From: Streptomyces litmocidini
Lineage (GTDB): Bacteria; Actinomycetota; Actinomycetes; Streptomycetales; Streptomycetaceae
Assembly (NCBI RefSeq): GCF_014649755.1
Contig: NZ_BMTQ01000005.1
Coordinates: 372,001-436,000, forward strand
Length of the DNA: 64,000 nucleotides
Reading direction: 5' to 3'
The notes under the pieces are model-generated. The model was not told where the DNA came from and searched no databases. It was given only the letters and a program-made list of their open reading frames with translations. The position numbers and the translations under genes were made by a program. This document shows positions 8,266 to 17,179 of the stretch, in pieces (within the stretch, counting starts at the first letter, position 1; each line of letters begins with the position of its first letter).

Positions 8266-8353
8266 CGCGGTGGCTCCTCCACTGTGCGGTCCGGCGGAAG
8301 CAAAGGGCACAGACGTGCCGACGGAAGGCTATCGCGCCCCCGCGCCTCCGCCG

Positions 8354-9121
8354 TCACCACTCCAGGGCGAAGGGCTTGCCCGTCGAGGCGAAGTGCCCGA
8401 CGTTGACGCACTCCGTCGCGCCGACGCGCATGCGGCGCGCCAGCGGCTGGTGGACGTGGCCGAAGAGGGCGTAGCGGGGGCGGACGCGGTGGATGGCGTC
8501 GAGCAGGGCCCGGCTGCCGCGTTCGAAGCGGCGGGCGACCGTGTCGTAGGTGAGGTCGGGCACGTCGGGCGGGATGTGGGAGCAGAGGACGTCGACGTCG
8601 CCGAGCGCCTCGACCTTGGCCGCGTACTCCTCGTCGGGGATCTCGTACGGCGTGCGCATGGGGGTGCGCAGGCCGCCGCCGACGAAGCCGAAGGTCAGCC
8701 CGCCGAGTTCGATCCGCTCGCCGTCGAGGACCGTCGTCCCGGGTCCGGCGAAGTCCGCCCAGAGCCGGGGGATGTCGACGTTCCCGTAGGTGGCGTACGT
8801 CGGCGTGGGGAAGGCGGCGAAGAGTGCGGCGTACTGGCGGCGGACGGCGGCCTCGATGGCGGTGTCGCGGTCGACGTCGAGTCCGGCCCAGAGGCGGCGG
8901 CCGAGGTCGCGGGCCTCCTCGAAGCGGCGGGCGGTGCGGAGCTCGACGATCCGGTCGGCGTTCTCGGTGCCGAAGAGATCGGGGAAGATCCCCCGGCTGT
9001 GGTCGGCGTAGTCGAGGAAGAGGACCAGGTCACCGAGACATATGAGGGCGTCGGCGCCCTCCCCCGCCTCGGCGAGGTCGTCGGCGTTGCCGTGTACGTC
9101 ACTGACCACGTGGACTCGCAT
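8354..9121 (-). CDS. calcineurin-like metallophosphoesterase
   Basis: A 255-residue dinuclear-metal phosphoesterase. The five family motifs appear in order: DVHGN (residues 8-12), GDLVLF near 30, YGNVD near 109, CSHIPP near 182, and GHVHQPLARR near 224. The N-terminus MRVHVVSDVHG is typical of soluble members without a signal peptide. The substrate could be a phosphodiester, a nucleotide or a phosphoprotein. The gene is divergent from the FadD-type gene across a 255-bp intergenic region. Confidence 0.87.
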   Translation of the reverse strand: MRVHVVSDVHGNADDLAEAGEGADALICLGDLVLFLDYADHSRGIFPDLFGTENADRIVELRTARRFEEARDLGRRLWAGLDVDRDTAIEAAVRRQYAALFAAFPTPTYATYGNVDIPRLWADFAGPGTTVLDGERIELGGLTFGFVGGGLRTPMRTPYEIPDEEYAAKVEALGDVDVLCSHIPPDVPDLTYDTVARRFERGSRALLDAIHRVRPRYALFGHVHQPLARRMRVGATECVNVGHFASTGKPFALEW

Positions 9122-9376
9122 GAGCCCACCTTAGGGGGTGTCACCTGCGGTTACTTGGGAGTCGTGAAACCTGTGGATTACTGTGCGCAGAGCACCGTCA
9201 CGCCGGTGTGACGCACGGAACATCTGGCCGGGACCCCCTATCCGGAACCGAGTACTGACGAGTAACGTCCGGGCAGTCCAGTCGTGCTCACCCCCACTGA
9301 GCACCTGCCCGATCATGGACTTCACCGGTGCATCACACAGAGCCGTGGCGCCGGCGCCCGATGAGGAGCAGCAGTC

Positions 9377-11173
9377 TTGCGCGAGTTCAGCCTTCCGGCC
9401 CTGTACGAGGTCCCCGCGGACGGCAACCTGACGGATCTCATCCGCCGCAACGCCTCCCAGCACCCAGACGTCGCCGTGATGGGGCGCAAGGTCGACGGCG
9501 TCTGGACGGACGTCACCGCCACGCAGTTCCTCGCCGAGGTCCGCGGGGTCGCCAAGGGCCTGATCGCCTCCGGCGTGGAGCCGGGCGACCGGATCGCGCT
9601 GCTCTCCCGCACGCGCTACGAGTGGGTGCTCCTCGACTTCGCGATCTGGAGCGCGGGCGCGGTGACCGTGCCGGTGTACGAGACGAGCTCGCCGGAGCAG
9701 GTCCAGTGGATCCTGGGCGACTCGAGCGCGACCCTGGCGCTCGTCGAGAGCCCGGCGCACCAGGCCTCGGTGGAGTCCGTGCGGGACCGGCTCCCGGAGC
9801 TCGAGGGCGTCTGGCAGATCGAGGACGGCGCGGTCGCGCGGCTCACGGCCGCGGGCGCGGACGTCTCCGACGAACTGCTCGACGAGCGCATGTCGGCGGC
9901 GCACGCGGACGACCCGGCGACGATCGTCTACACCTCGGGCACGACGGGCCGCCCCAAGGGCTGCGTCCTGACCCACCGGGCCTTCTTCGCCGAGTGCGGC
10001 AACGTGGTGGAGCGGCTGAAGCCCCTCTTCCGTACGGGCGAGTGCTCGGTGCTGCTGTTCCTGCCGGCCGCGCACGTCTTCGGGCGGCTCGTCGAGGTCG
10101 CGTCCGTGATGGCGCCGATCCGGCTGGGCTGCGTCCCGGACATCAAGAACCTCACGGACGAGCTGGCCTCGTTCCGGCCGACGCTGATCCTGGGCGTGCC
10201 GCGCGTCTTCGAGAAGGTCTACAACTCGGCGCGGGCGAAGGCGCAGGCCGACGGCAAGGGCAAGATCTTCGACAAGGCCGCGCACACGGCCATCGCGTAC
10301 AGCCGGGCGCTCGGCACCCCGCAGGGCCCGTCCTTCGGGCTCAGGCTGAAGCACAAGGTCTTCGACAAGCTGGTCTTCAGCAAGCTGCGGGCGGTGCTCG
10401 GCGGTCGCGGCGAGTACGCGATCTCGGGCGGCGCGCCGCTGGGCGAGCGCCTCGGCCACTTCTTCCGGGGCATCGGCTTCACGGTCCTGGAGGGCTACGG
10501 CCTGACGGAGTCGTGCGCGGCGACCGCGTTCAACCCGTGGGACCGGCAGAAGATCGGCACGGTGGGCCAGCCGCTGCCGGGCTCGGTGGTGCGGATCGCC
10601 GACGACGGCGAGGTGCTGCTGCACGGCGAGCACATCTTCACGGAGTACTGGAACAACCCGGCGGCCACGGCCGAGGCGCTGGCGGACGGCTGGTTCCACA
10701 CGGGTGACATCGGCACGCTCGACGAGGACGGCTACCTCGCGATCACCGGCCGCAAGAAGGAGATCCTGGTGACGGCGGGCGGCAAGAACGTCGCCCCGGC
10801 GGTCATCGAGGACCGGATCCGGGCGCACGCGCTGGTCGCGGAGTGCATGGTGGTCGGCGACGGGCGTCCGTTCGTGGGCGCGCTGGTCACCATCGACGAG
10901 GAGTTCCTGGGCCGCTGGGCGAGCGAGCACGGCAAGCCGGCCGGTTCGACGGCGGCCTCCCTGCGGGAGGACGCGGAGCTGATCGCCGAGGTCCAGCGGG
11001 CGGTCGACGACGGCAACGCCGCCGTCTCCAAGGCGGAGTCGGTCCGCAAGTTCCGCATCCTCCCGGCCCAGTTCACCGAGGAGGCGGGCCACATCACCCC
11101 GTCCCTGAAGCTGAAGCGGAACGTGGTGGCGAAGGACTTCGCGGACGAGATCGAGGCCATCTACGCCAAGTAG
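9377..11173 (+). CDS. long-chain acyl-CoA synthetase (AMP-forming, FadD15-like)
   Basis: Activates fatty acids to acyl-CoA through an acyl-adenylate. The 598-residue protein has the AMP-binding loop VYTSGTTGRPKGC near residue 184, the A5 motif GYGLTES near 373, the A7 motif HTGDIGTLDEDGYLAITGR near 433, and the C-terminal lysine segment ITPSLKLKRNVV near 576. The TTG start at 9377 has GAGGAG about 9 nt upstream and no better in-frame start lies nearby. The stop is followed by a strong hairpin shared with the convergent glycosyltransferase gene. The order FadD15-PimB' is also found in mycobacteria. Chain length and the use of the CoA ester cannot be told from sequence. Confidence 0.92.
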   Translation: MREFSLPALYEVPADGNLTDLIRRNASQHPDVAVMGRKVDGVWTDVTATQFLAEVRGVAKGLIASGVEPGDRIALLSRTRYEWVLLDFAIWSAGAVTVPVYETSSPEQVQWILGDSSATLALVESPAHQASVESVRDRLPELEGVWQIEDGAVARLTAAGADVSDELLDERMSAAHADDPATIVYTSGTTGRPKGCVLTHRAFFAECGNVVERLKPLFRTGECSVLLFLPAAHVFGRLVEVASVMAPIRLGCVPDIKNLTDELASFRPTLILGVPRVFEKVYNSARAKAQADGKGKIFDKAAHTAIAYSRALGTPQGPSFGLRLKHKVFDKLVFSKLRAVLGGRGEYAISGGAPLGERLGHFFRGIGFTVLEGYGLTESCAATAFNPWDRQKIGTVGQPLPGSVVRIADDGEVLLHGEHIFTEYWNNPAATAEALADGWFHTGDIGTLDEDGYLAITGRKKEILVTAGGKNVAPAVIEDRIRAHALVAECMVVGDGRPFVGALVTIDEEFLGRWASEHGKPAGSTAASLREDAELIAEVQRAVDDGNAAVSKAESVRKFRILPAQFTEEAGHITPSLKLKRNVVAKDFADEIEAIYAK

Positions 11174-11189
11174 GCCGTCTCCACCGAGC

Positions 11190-11250
11190 AGGGGTACGGG
11201 CGAGGGGCCCGGGGCGATCACATCGCCCCGGGCCCCTCGCCCGTACCCCT
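11190..11250. terminator. 29-bp perfect bidirectional hairpin terminator
   Basis: Arms 11190-11218 and 11222-11250 are perfectly complementary, with a 3-nt CAC loop. It lies between the convergent FadD-type and PimB'-like genes. Its last two bases fall within the stop codon of the glycosyltransferase gene. Confidence 0.92.
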
Positions 11251-12391
11251 ACAGCAGCTCGCGCAGTCGCTCCGCCAGCAGGTCCCAGCGCCAGCGCTCC
11301 TCCACCCAGGCCCTGCCCCGCTCGCCCATGCGGGCGCGGAGCTCGGGGTCGAGGAGGAGGGTGGCGACGCGGTCGGCGGTCTCCTCGGCGGACTCGCCGC
11401 GGACGACCCAGCCGGTCTCGCCGTCGAGGACGGCGTCGGGGGCGCCGCCGGAGTCGCCGGCGACGACGGGGAGGCCGGTGGCGGAGGCCTCCAGGTAGAC
11501 GATGCCGAGGCCCTCGACGTCGAGGCCGCCGCGCCGGGTGCGGCAGGGCATGGCGAAGACGTCGCCGGCGCCGTAGTGGGCGGGCAGCTCGGACCAGGGC
11601 ACGGCTCCGGTGAAGCGTACGGATCCGGCCACGCCGGTCTCGGCGGCGAGGCGGCGCAGGTCCTTCTCGTACGGTCCGCCGCCGACGACCAGGAGGACGG
11701 CGTCGGGGACCCGGCGCAGGATCGCGGGCATGGCCCGGATCAGGGTGTCCTGGCCCTTGCGGGGGACGAGCCGGGAGACGCAGACGACGACGGGGCGGTC
11801 GCTGAGCCCGAGGCGGGCGCGGACCTCGTCGCCGCCCGAGCCGGGGTGGAAGGTCTTCTCGTCGACGCCGGGCGGGAGCTGGACCATGCGGCCGGCGGCG
11901 GCCGGGGTGAGGGCGCCCGCGATCCGGGAGCGGGTGTACTCGCCGAGGTAGGTGATCGTGTCCGTGCCCTCGCCGATGCGGCGCAGGAGCTGCCGGGCCG
12001 CGGGGAGCTGGGCCCAGCCGGCCTCGTGCCCGTGGGTGGTGGCGACGAGCCGGCGGGCGCCGGCCCGGCGCAGCGCGGGGGCCATCAGGCCGAGCGGCGC
12101 GGCCGCGCCGAACCACACGGACTCGCAGCCGTGCTCGCGCAGCAGCGCGGTGGCGCGGGCGGTGACCCGGGGGGTCGGCAGCAGCATGGTGGTGCGATCC
12201 CGTACGACCGTGAAAGGCTGTTCGGCGTCGAACGCGGCCGTCGCCTCGATCCCTTCGCGGCTGCGCTTCCACGTGGAGGCGTAGACCACGATCCGGTCGG
12301 GATCCAGGCGGAGTGCCATGTTGTGCAGGAAGGCCTGGATTCCGCCGGGACGCGGCGGGAAGTCGTTGGTTACGATCAGGGTCTTGTGCAT
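11249..12391 (-). CDS. pimB: PimB'-like GDP-mannose-dependent phosphatidylinositol monomannoside mannosyltransferase (GT4)
   Basis: A 380-residue GT-B glycosyltransferase. The N-terminal LIVTNDFPPRPGGIQAFLHN binds the acceptor. The block WFGAAAPLGLMAPALRRAGA and THGHEAGWAQLPAARQLLRR closely follow mycobacterial PimB' (Rv2188c) as I remember it. The nucleotide-sugar site is CVSRLVPRKGQDTLIRAMPA followed by VEGLGIVYLEAS.TGLPVVAG (E-x7-E type). The product would add the second mannose to phosphatidylinositol mannosides at the inner membrane face. ATG at 12389-12391 gives the canonical N-terminus. The divergent neighbour is a GT87-like membrane protein, which strengthens the lipid-mannoside context. 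Confidence 0.87.
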   Translation of the reverse strand: MHKTLIVTNDFPPRPGGIQAFLHNMALRLDPDRIVVYASTWKRSREGIEATAAFDAEQPFTVVRDRTTMLLPTPRVTARATALLREHGCESVWFGAAAPLGLMAPALRRAGARRLVATTHGHEAGWAQLPAARQLLRRIGEGTDTITYLGEYTRSRIAGALTPAAAGRMVQLPPGVDEKTFHPGSGGDEVRARLGLSDRPVVVCVSRLVPRKGQDTLIRAMPAILRRVPDAVLLVVGGGPYEKDLRRLAAETGVAGSVRFTGAVPWSELPAHYGAGDVFAMPCRTRRGGLDVEGLGIVYLEASATGLPVVAGDSGGAPDAVLDGETGWVVRGESAEETADRVATLLLDPELRARMGERGRAWVEERWRWDLLAERLRELL

Positions 12392-12438
12392 CGTGGCCGA
12401 CAGTACGCGATCGCCTGCACCACCCGGCAACACGCCTG

Positions 12439-12494
12439 CCCCGCCACCGCGGGCCGACAGGACCAGGACCGCCCCCGCCACCGCGGGCCGACAG
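12439..12494. repeat. 22-bp direct repeat in the divergent promoter region
   Basis: An identical 22-bp sequence occurs at 12439-12460 and 12473-12494, a 34-bp period. It lies in the 118-bp gap between the divergent PimB'-like and GT87-like genes. The second copy ends a few bases before the AGAAGGA ribosome-binding site of the downstream gene. It may be two binding sites or a recent duplication. Confidence 0.6.
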
Positions 12495-12509
12495 CAGAAG
12501 GACGCGACA

Positions 12510-13793
12510 GTGACGACGGGTGCGGCGGGGAACGGGTCACGCACGGATCTGCGGCTTCCGCTCGGCCTGTGGGGTCTGTCCCGGGTCCTTCTGCTGCTGT
12601 GCGTCTTCAAGGTCGTGGTGATCCCCGGGCCGGACATCACCTTCGACGTCTCGCACATCTACCAGGGCTGGTACGAGGTGCTGCGGACGGGCACGTACCC
12701 GCTGGACGACGTCACCTGGCAGTACCCGCCGGCCGCCGCGTTCGCGATCCTCTCCCCCGCCCTGCTGCCGTTCCTCGGCTACGCGTCCGCCTTCTTCGTC
12801 CTCGCCTTCCTCTGCGACGCGCTCGTCTTCGGGCTGCTCCTCCACACGGGCCGCCGCCCCGGCCGTTCGCTCCGGGGCGCCTGGTTCTGGCTCGCGGGCG
12901 TCCCGCTGCTCGGGCCGACGGCGTACGCCCGGTACGACGTGATGGTCACCGCCGTCGCGGTGGCGGGGCTGCTGGCGGCGGGCCGCAGCCCGCGCGTGCT
13001 CGGCGCGCTGGCCGGTTTCGGCGCGGTCCTGAAGGTGTGGCCGGTGCTGCTCCTCGCCGGCGCCCCGAAGGGACGGGCGACGCTCCGCTCCTGGTCGACG
13101 GCGGTGGGCGCGGCGGCCGCGGTGCTCGCGTTCTGCCTGGTGTGGATGCCGGGGGCGCTGGCCTTCCTGGGCTACCAGCGCGACCGGGGCACGGAGGTCG
13201 AGTCGCTGGGCGCGATGGTCTTCCACGTCGTCCGGCACTTCGGCTGGGACGGCGAGGCGAGGATGAACTACGGCTCGATCGAGTTCCTCGGCCCGTACGT
13301 GTCCACGGTCTCGACGGCCGCGCTGGTCCTCACGATCGCCGCCTTCGGCTGGCTGCTCGTGTGGCGGCTGCGGGCGCGGCACTTCGCCTCGTCGACGGCG
13401 GCGGACGCGGCCTTCGTCGCGGTGCTGCTGTTCACGACGACGAGCCGCGTGCTCTCCCCCCAGTACATGCTGTGGCTGGTCGGTCTGGCCGCGGTGTGCC
13501 TCGCCCACCGGTCGAGCCGGATGCGGCGGCCCGCGCACCTGGTGCTCTGGGCGACGGCGGTGACGCAGTTCGAGTTCCCGGTGTGGTTCTCGCACGTGAC
13601 GCGGAGCGATCCGCTGGGCGTGGCGGTGCTGTTCACCCGGAACGGCCTGCTGATCGCCGCCACGATCGTCGCCTGCCGGATCCTGTGGCGGCACACGGTG
13701 ACGGAGCCGCGCCTCGCGGTGGCCGGGGGCGCGAAGATCCCCGCGCAGGCGACTCAGCCGGAGCGCGAGAAGACCCTGTCCGGCTCGCGCTGA
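12510..13793 (+). CDS. GT87/DUF2029-like polyprenyl-phosphate-mannose-dependent membrane glycosyltransferase
   Basis: A 427-residue polytopic protein with about ten membrane helices. The first extracytoplasmic loop carries DITFDVSHIYQGWYEVLRTG followed by YPLDDVTWQYPPAAAFAIL. This Asp-rich loop with a YPP segment is typical of GT-C glycosyltransferases of family 87. Such enzymes use polyprenyl-phosphate sugar donors outside the cytoplasm. Divergence from a PimB'-like gene suggests glycosylation of PIM-like lipids or a related glycan. The GTG start at 12510 has AGAAGGA about 8 nt upstream. The last 40 bp overlap the convergent MATE gene. The mannosyl specificity is an inference. Confidence 0.82.
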   Translation: MTTGAAGNGSRTDLRLPLGLWGLSRVLLLLCVFKVVVIPGPDITFDVSHIYQGWYEVLRTGTYPLDDVTWQYPPAAAFAILSPALLPFLGYASAFFVLAFLCDALVFGLLLHTGRRPGRSLRGAWFWLAGVPLLGPTAYARYDVMVTAVAVAGLLAAGRSPRVLGALAGFGAVLKVWPVLLLAGAPKGRATLRSWSTAVGAAAAVLAFCLVWMPGALAFLGYQRDRGTEVESLGAMVFHVVRHFGWDGEARMNYGSIEFLGPYVSTVSTAALVLTIAAFGWLLVWRLRARHFASSTAADAAFVAVLLFTTTSRVLSPQYMLWLVGLAAVCLAHRSSRMRRPAHLVLWATAVTQFEFPVWFSHVTRSDPLGVAVLFTRNGLLIAATIVACRILWRHTVTEPRLAVAGGAKIPAQATQPEREKTLSGSR

Positions 13794-15094
13794 GACCCCC
13801 GGGGGACGGCGGCGAGGGTGCGGCGGTGCAGCAGGGCGAGAGCCGCGCACTGGGCCCCCATGGCGAGAGCCATGGCGAGGCAGATCCCGGGGAGGCCGGC
13901 GCCTGAGAGGGCGTGCGCGAGCGGGAACTGGACGAGGACGCCCACGACGGTGATCCGGGCGAGGTACGGGCTCGCCCCGGTGCCCTCGAAGACGCCGGCG
14001 AGCGCGATGTACCCGGCCATGAGCAGCAGGTAGGGGCCGAGGCAGCGCAGGAAGAGCGCGCCCGCCGCCGCCACCTCGGGTTCGGCGCCGAAGGCCCGCA
14101 TCACGGGTCCCGCGCCGAGGAACAGCAGCCCGGCGGCGCCCGCGCCGAGGGTCCCGCCGAGGAGGAGGGCCTGCCGGCCGACGGCCCGGCGTTCGTCCAG
14201 GCCCGAGCCGAGGAGGTGGGCGCTGTGGATGGCGGCGGCCTGCCGGACGGAGTAGAAGGCCATGGTGGCCACGTACATGGCCTTGGTGGCGATGCCGTAG
14301 GCGGCGATCTCGGTGACGCCGAGACGGGCGACGACGGAGACGAGGGCGAGGGCTCCGGCCATCCGGACGACGAAGTCGACGGACATGGGCAGTCCGGTGG
14401 CGGCGGTGCGGCGCAGCGCGGCGGCCGTGGGCAGGGCCGCGCGGGCGGCCCGCGCGGCCTTGAGGAGCGGGTCGCGGCGCAGGGCGAGGAGGCCCGCGGC
14501 GAGGGCGGCGGTCCGGCCGGTGACGGTGGCGAGGGCGGCGCCCGGCACCCCGTACGCGTGGATGAGCAGCGGGTCGAGGACGAGGATCAGCCCGTTGGCG
14601 AGGAAGGCGAGCCGCATGGGGGTGCGGGTGTCGCCGGCGCCCTTGAGGATCCCGTCGAGCACGTTCGTGGCGAAGAAGACGGCCGTGCCGGGGAGCGAGA
14701 TCGCGAAGTAGGCGGTGGCCAGGGCGTGGGCGGGGTGGTCCGGGCCGCCGAGCAGGAGGGCGGCGAGGGGGTCGCGCAGCAGGTACCCGCCGAGGGCGAC
14801 GGGCGGCACGAGCAGGGCGCAGAGGGCGGTGCCGCCGCGGACGGCGGCCCGGACGGCTCCGGGGTCGTCGGCGCCGCGGGCGCGGGCGACGAGGACGGTG
14901 GTGCCGGAGCCTGCCATGAGGACGACGCCGAGGAGGAGGTTCTCGACGTTGCCGGCGAGGGCGACGGCGGCGACGGCGTCCCCGCCGAGGCGGGCGACCC
15001 AGACCATGTTGATGATGCCGGCGGCGACTCCGGCGAGGAGTTCGAGGTAGACCGGGCGGGCGAGCCGGACGAGCGTGCGGCGGTGTGCGGACAT
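13754..15094 (-). CDS. MATE-family multidrug/Na+ efflux transporter
   Basis: A 446-residue, twelve-helix exporter of the MATE/MOP superfamily. It has two internal halves of similar hydrophobic pattern: LARPVYLELLAGVAAGIINM and VWVARLGGDAVAAVALAGNV at the start, and GLPMSVDFVVRMAGALALVS and ARLGVTEIAAYGIATKAMYV in the middle. It would export cationic drugs or metabolites by cation antiport. It is divergent from a PadR repressor across a 131-bp gap holding a double palindrome that overlaps its likely promoter. This is the classic arrangement of a drug-inducible pump and its repressor. ATG at 15092-15094 starts the conserved MSAHRRTLVRLARP segment. Confidence 0.9.
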   Translation of the reverse strand: MSAHRRTLVRLARPVYLELLAGVAAGIINMVWVARLGGDAVAAVALAGNVENLLLGVVLMAGSGTTVLVARARGADDPGAVRAAVRGGTALCALLVPPVALGGYLLRDPLAALLLGGPDHPAHALATAYFAISLPGTAVFFATNVLDGILKGAGDTRTPMRLAFLANGLILVLDPLLIHAYGVPGAALATVTGRTAALAAGLLALRRDPLLKAARAARAALPTAAALRRTAATGLPMSVDFVVRMAGALALVSVVARLGVTEIAAYGIATKAMYVATMAFYSVRQAAAIHSAHLLGSGLDERRAVGRQALLLGGTLGAGAAGLLFLGAGPVMRAFGAEPEVAAAGALFLRCLGPYLLLMAGYIALAGVFEGTGASPYLARITVVGVLVQFPLAHALSGAGLPGICLAMALAMGAQCAALALLHRRTLAAVPRGSQREPDRVFSRSG

Positions 15095-15106
15095 GACGAA
15101 GGACCC

Positions 15107-15149
15107 CCTCTTTCCGAGGTACCTCGAATAGAGGTACCTCGGAAAGAGG
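15107..15149. promoter_or_regulatory. candidate PadR operator: double GAGGTACCTC palindrome
   Basis: Two copies of the self-complementary decamer GAGGTACCTC lie at 15116-15125 and 15131-15140, 15 bp apart centre to centre. They are embedded in a perfect 19-bp inverted repeat (15107-15125 and 15131-15149, 5-nt spacer). It is centred between the divergent MATE and PadR genes, starting 13 bp from the MATE start codon. PadR dimers bind such dyads, so autorepression and pump repression are the natural reading. Confidence 0.72.
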
Positions 15150-15225
15150 TAGCATGAGGAGCGGCCCCCCGACAAGCGGTCGCCGACCCGGTGGCCCCCG
15201 ATCGAGCGCGAAGGAGAGGTGCCCG

Positions 15226-15822
15226 GTGCTGGAGCTGTCGATCCTGGGCTTCCTGTACGAGAAGCCGCTGCACGGATACGAGCTGAAGGAGCGCATCAAC
15301 GGCCTGAGCGGCCACGTCCGCCCCGTCAGCGACGGCGCCCTCTACCCCGCCATCACCCGCCTGGTGAAGAACGGCCTGGTCGACAGCCGTACGGAGCCGG
15401 GCGCGAGCGCGGCCCCGCGCCGGACGCTCTCGCTCACCCCCGAGGGCCGCCGGGAGCTCCTCGCCCGGCTGCGCGCGCCCAAGGACGCCGAGATCACCGA
15501 CGGCCAGCGCTGGTTCACCCTGCTCGCCTTCCTCGGGCACCTCCCCGACCGGGCGGACCAGGCGGCCGTCCTCCGCCGCCGCCAGGAGTTCCTGCTCACC
15601 CCGGCCAGCTTCTTCTACGAGGACGGGACCGCGGTCAGCGTCGAGCGGGAGCCCGACCTCTTCCGACAGGGGATGCTGCGGATCGCCCGCGCGACGGGCA
15701 CCGAGGAGAAGGCCTGGCTGGCGGAGGCCCTCGACCTGCTGGAGGGCCGGGGTGACCGGGGGGCGCCTTCCGGACCGGGCCGGACGCCGCGAGCCCGGCC
15801 TGACCGGCGGGCCGCCCCCTAG
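15226..15822 (+). CDS. PadR-family transcriptional regulator
   Basis: A 198-residue repressor. The N-terminal winged helix has the PadR signature: LELSILGFLYEKPLHGYELK, then LYPAITRLVKNGLVD and RRTLSLTPEGRREL. A C-terminal dimerisation helix region (about 85-185) follows. The GTG start at 15226 has AAGGAGAGG about 6 nt upstream. It is divergent from the MATE exporter and presumably represses both genes through the palindromes between them. The ligand that relieves repression is unknown. Its TAG stop overlaps the stop of the convergent lipoprotein gene within a shared CTAG. Confidence 0.92.
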   Translation: MLELSILGFLYEKPLHGYELKERINGLSGHVRPVSDGALYPAITRLVKNGLVDSRTEPGASAAPRRTLSLTPEGRRELLARLRAPKDAEITDGQRWFTLLAFLGHLPDRADQAAVLRRRQEFLLTPASFFYEDGTAVSVEREPDLFRQGMLRIARATGTEEKAWLAEALDLLEGRGDRGAPSGPGRTPRARPDRRAAP

Positions 15823-17033
15823 CCCAGCCGCTCGGTCAGGTACGCGCGCCAGTCGGCGGTGAAGTCCTCCGGCGTGGTGTCCAGGACCTCCCGGAGCGCC
15901 TTCTCCACCGCGCCCTCCCGGGTCGGGTGCGCGCCCACCGCCCGGTAGAACGCGGTCAGCTCCTCCTCGCCCCAGCGGTCCGCGATCAGCTCGCAGGCCA
16001 GCCACCCGCCCTCGTAGGCCCGGGCCATCGCCTCCGCGTCCCCGCCGAAGGCGAAGGCCCCGTCGGCGGGGAGCTCCGCCGGGAGCTCGCCGGCCCGGAC
16101 CGCGCGGCGCAGCTCGGGGGCGGCCTGGGCGGCGGTGCGGTCGGTGCCCCGGTAGGCGACCCAGTCGGCGAAGCCCTCGGAGAGCCAGACCGGGGTGGCC
16201 GCGGTGGTGTGGACGCGGGTCGCGACATGGGTGGTCTCGTGGGTGAGGACCATCTGCCGGCCGAACGCGCCGAGCACCGCGTACGCGTCCGGGTTCACGA
16301 TCACCCGGTCAGCGGGCGCCGTGGGACCGCCGCCCGTCCGGCCGGTCGTGACGGCCGCGATGCCCCGGTAGGAGGCGGCCGGCCCGCCGAGGAGCCGGCC
16401 CATCGCCTCGATCGACGCGGGGACGAGGACCACGACCCGGCCCGCCCAGTTCCCGCGCCAGGCGTCCCCGACCGCGGGCACCGCCCGGTCCGCCGCCGCC
16501 GCGATCTCCCGCAGCCGTTCCCGGCCCTGCCCCACGCCCAGGACGAGGCTGCGCCGGCCGGTCACGGCCGTGACCTCGCCCTGCTGCCACAGCTGCTGCG
16601 GGGCGCCGTCGGCGGCGCGGTCCCGGGTCACGTACCAGCGGCCGTCCCGCTCGGCGAGGTCGAGGACCCGTTCGGTGGTGGCGGGGCCGGAGTCGTAGCC
16701 CTCGATCCGGTAGCCGAGTTCGGCCCTGGCGGTGGCCCGGCCCTCGCCGGTCCGGTCGAGATCGGTGATCCGGTACGTCCAGCCGCCCAGCGGGATCTTC
16801 GCGAGCCGGTCGAACTCGGTGCGCGCGGCCGGTGCGAGCGCGGGGTCGAGGGCCGCGAGGTAGCCGGCCTCGTCGCGGTCGAGCAGTGCCCTCGCGTGCC
16901 GGTCGAGGAGGCCCTGGATCTCCCCGGCCGCCGGTCCGGCCGGCTCGGGGGCCGCGCACCCGGCGAGGGCGAGCACCGCGGCCAGCAGCCCCGCCGCCGC
17001 GCCGCGTGCCACTCCGCTCCGCCGTCCCGCCAC
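15819..17033 (-). CDS. lipoprotein with peptidase-MA-like (HExxH) domain
   Basis: A 404-residue predicted lipoprotein. A hydrophobic N-terminus ends in a lipobox-like LALAGC with Cys near residue 26. Residues 35-150 resemble an NTF2/DUF-type stalk. The C-terminal half holds a zinc-metalloprotease-like motif HETTH near 264-268, with a downstream Glu in WLSEGFADWVAY about 18 residues later, the gluzincin layout. It would act at the outer face of the membrane. Substrate unknown. The GTG at 17031-17033 is chosen because it gives a complete signal peptide after GGGGG. The 3' end overlaps the PadR gene by 4 bp in convergent orientation. Confidence 0.82.
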   Translation of the reverse strand: MAGRRSGVARGAAAGLLAAVLALAGCAAPEPAGPAAGEIQGLLDRHARALLDRDEAGYLAALDPALAPAARTEFDRLAKIPLGGWTYRITDLDRTGEGRATARAELGYRIEGYDSGPATTERVLDLAERDGRWYVTRDRAADGAPQQLWQQGEVTAVTGRRSLVLGVGQGRERLREIAAAADRAVPAVGDAWRGNWAGRVVVLVPASIEAMGRLLGGPAASYRGIAAVTTGRTGGGPTAPADRVIVNPDAYAVLGAFGRQMVLTHETTHVATRVHTTAATPVWLSEGFADWVAYRGTDRTAAQAAPELRRAVRAGELPAELPADGAFAFGGDAEAMARAYEGGWLACELIADRWGEEELTAFYRAVGAHPTREGAVEKALREVLDTTPEDFTADWRAYLTERLG

Positions 17034-17179
17034 GCCCCCGATCGTACGGGGCCCCGGAGGGGCGCGGCCGCGGGAACGGGCCCGGGAGCGCGGAGCCCCG
17101 GGGAACGGGGGCGAGCGCTCACGGGCCTGCGAGCCCGGCTCGAACGCCCCGGAGGCGAGCGGCGGAAAGGGGGGCGGCC

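Noticed and set aside
9122..9376. Operator for a fatty-acid regulator in the FadD-type promoter (GTCAC-N6-GTGAC and GTACT-N4-AGTAA)
   Set aside because: Arms are only 4-5 bp, one with a mismatch; such dyads are expected by chance, so it was not listed as a feature.
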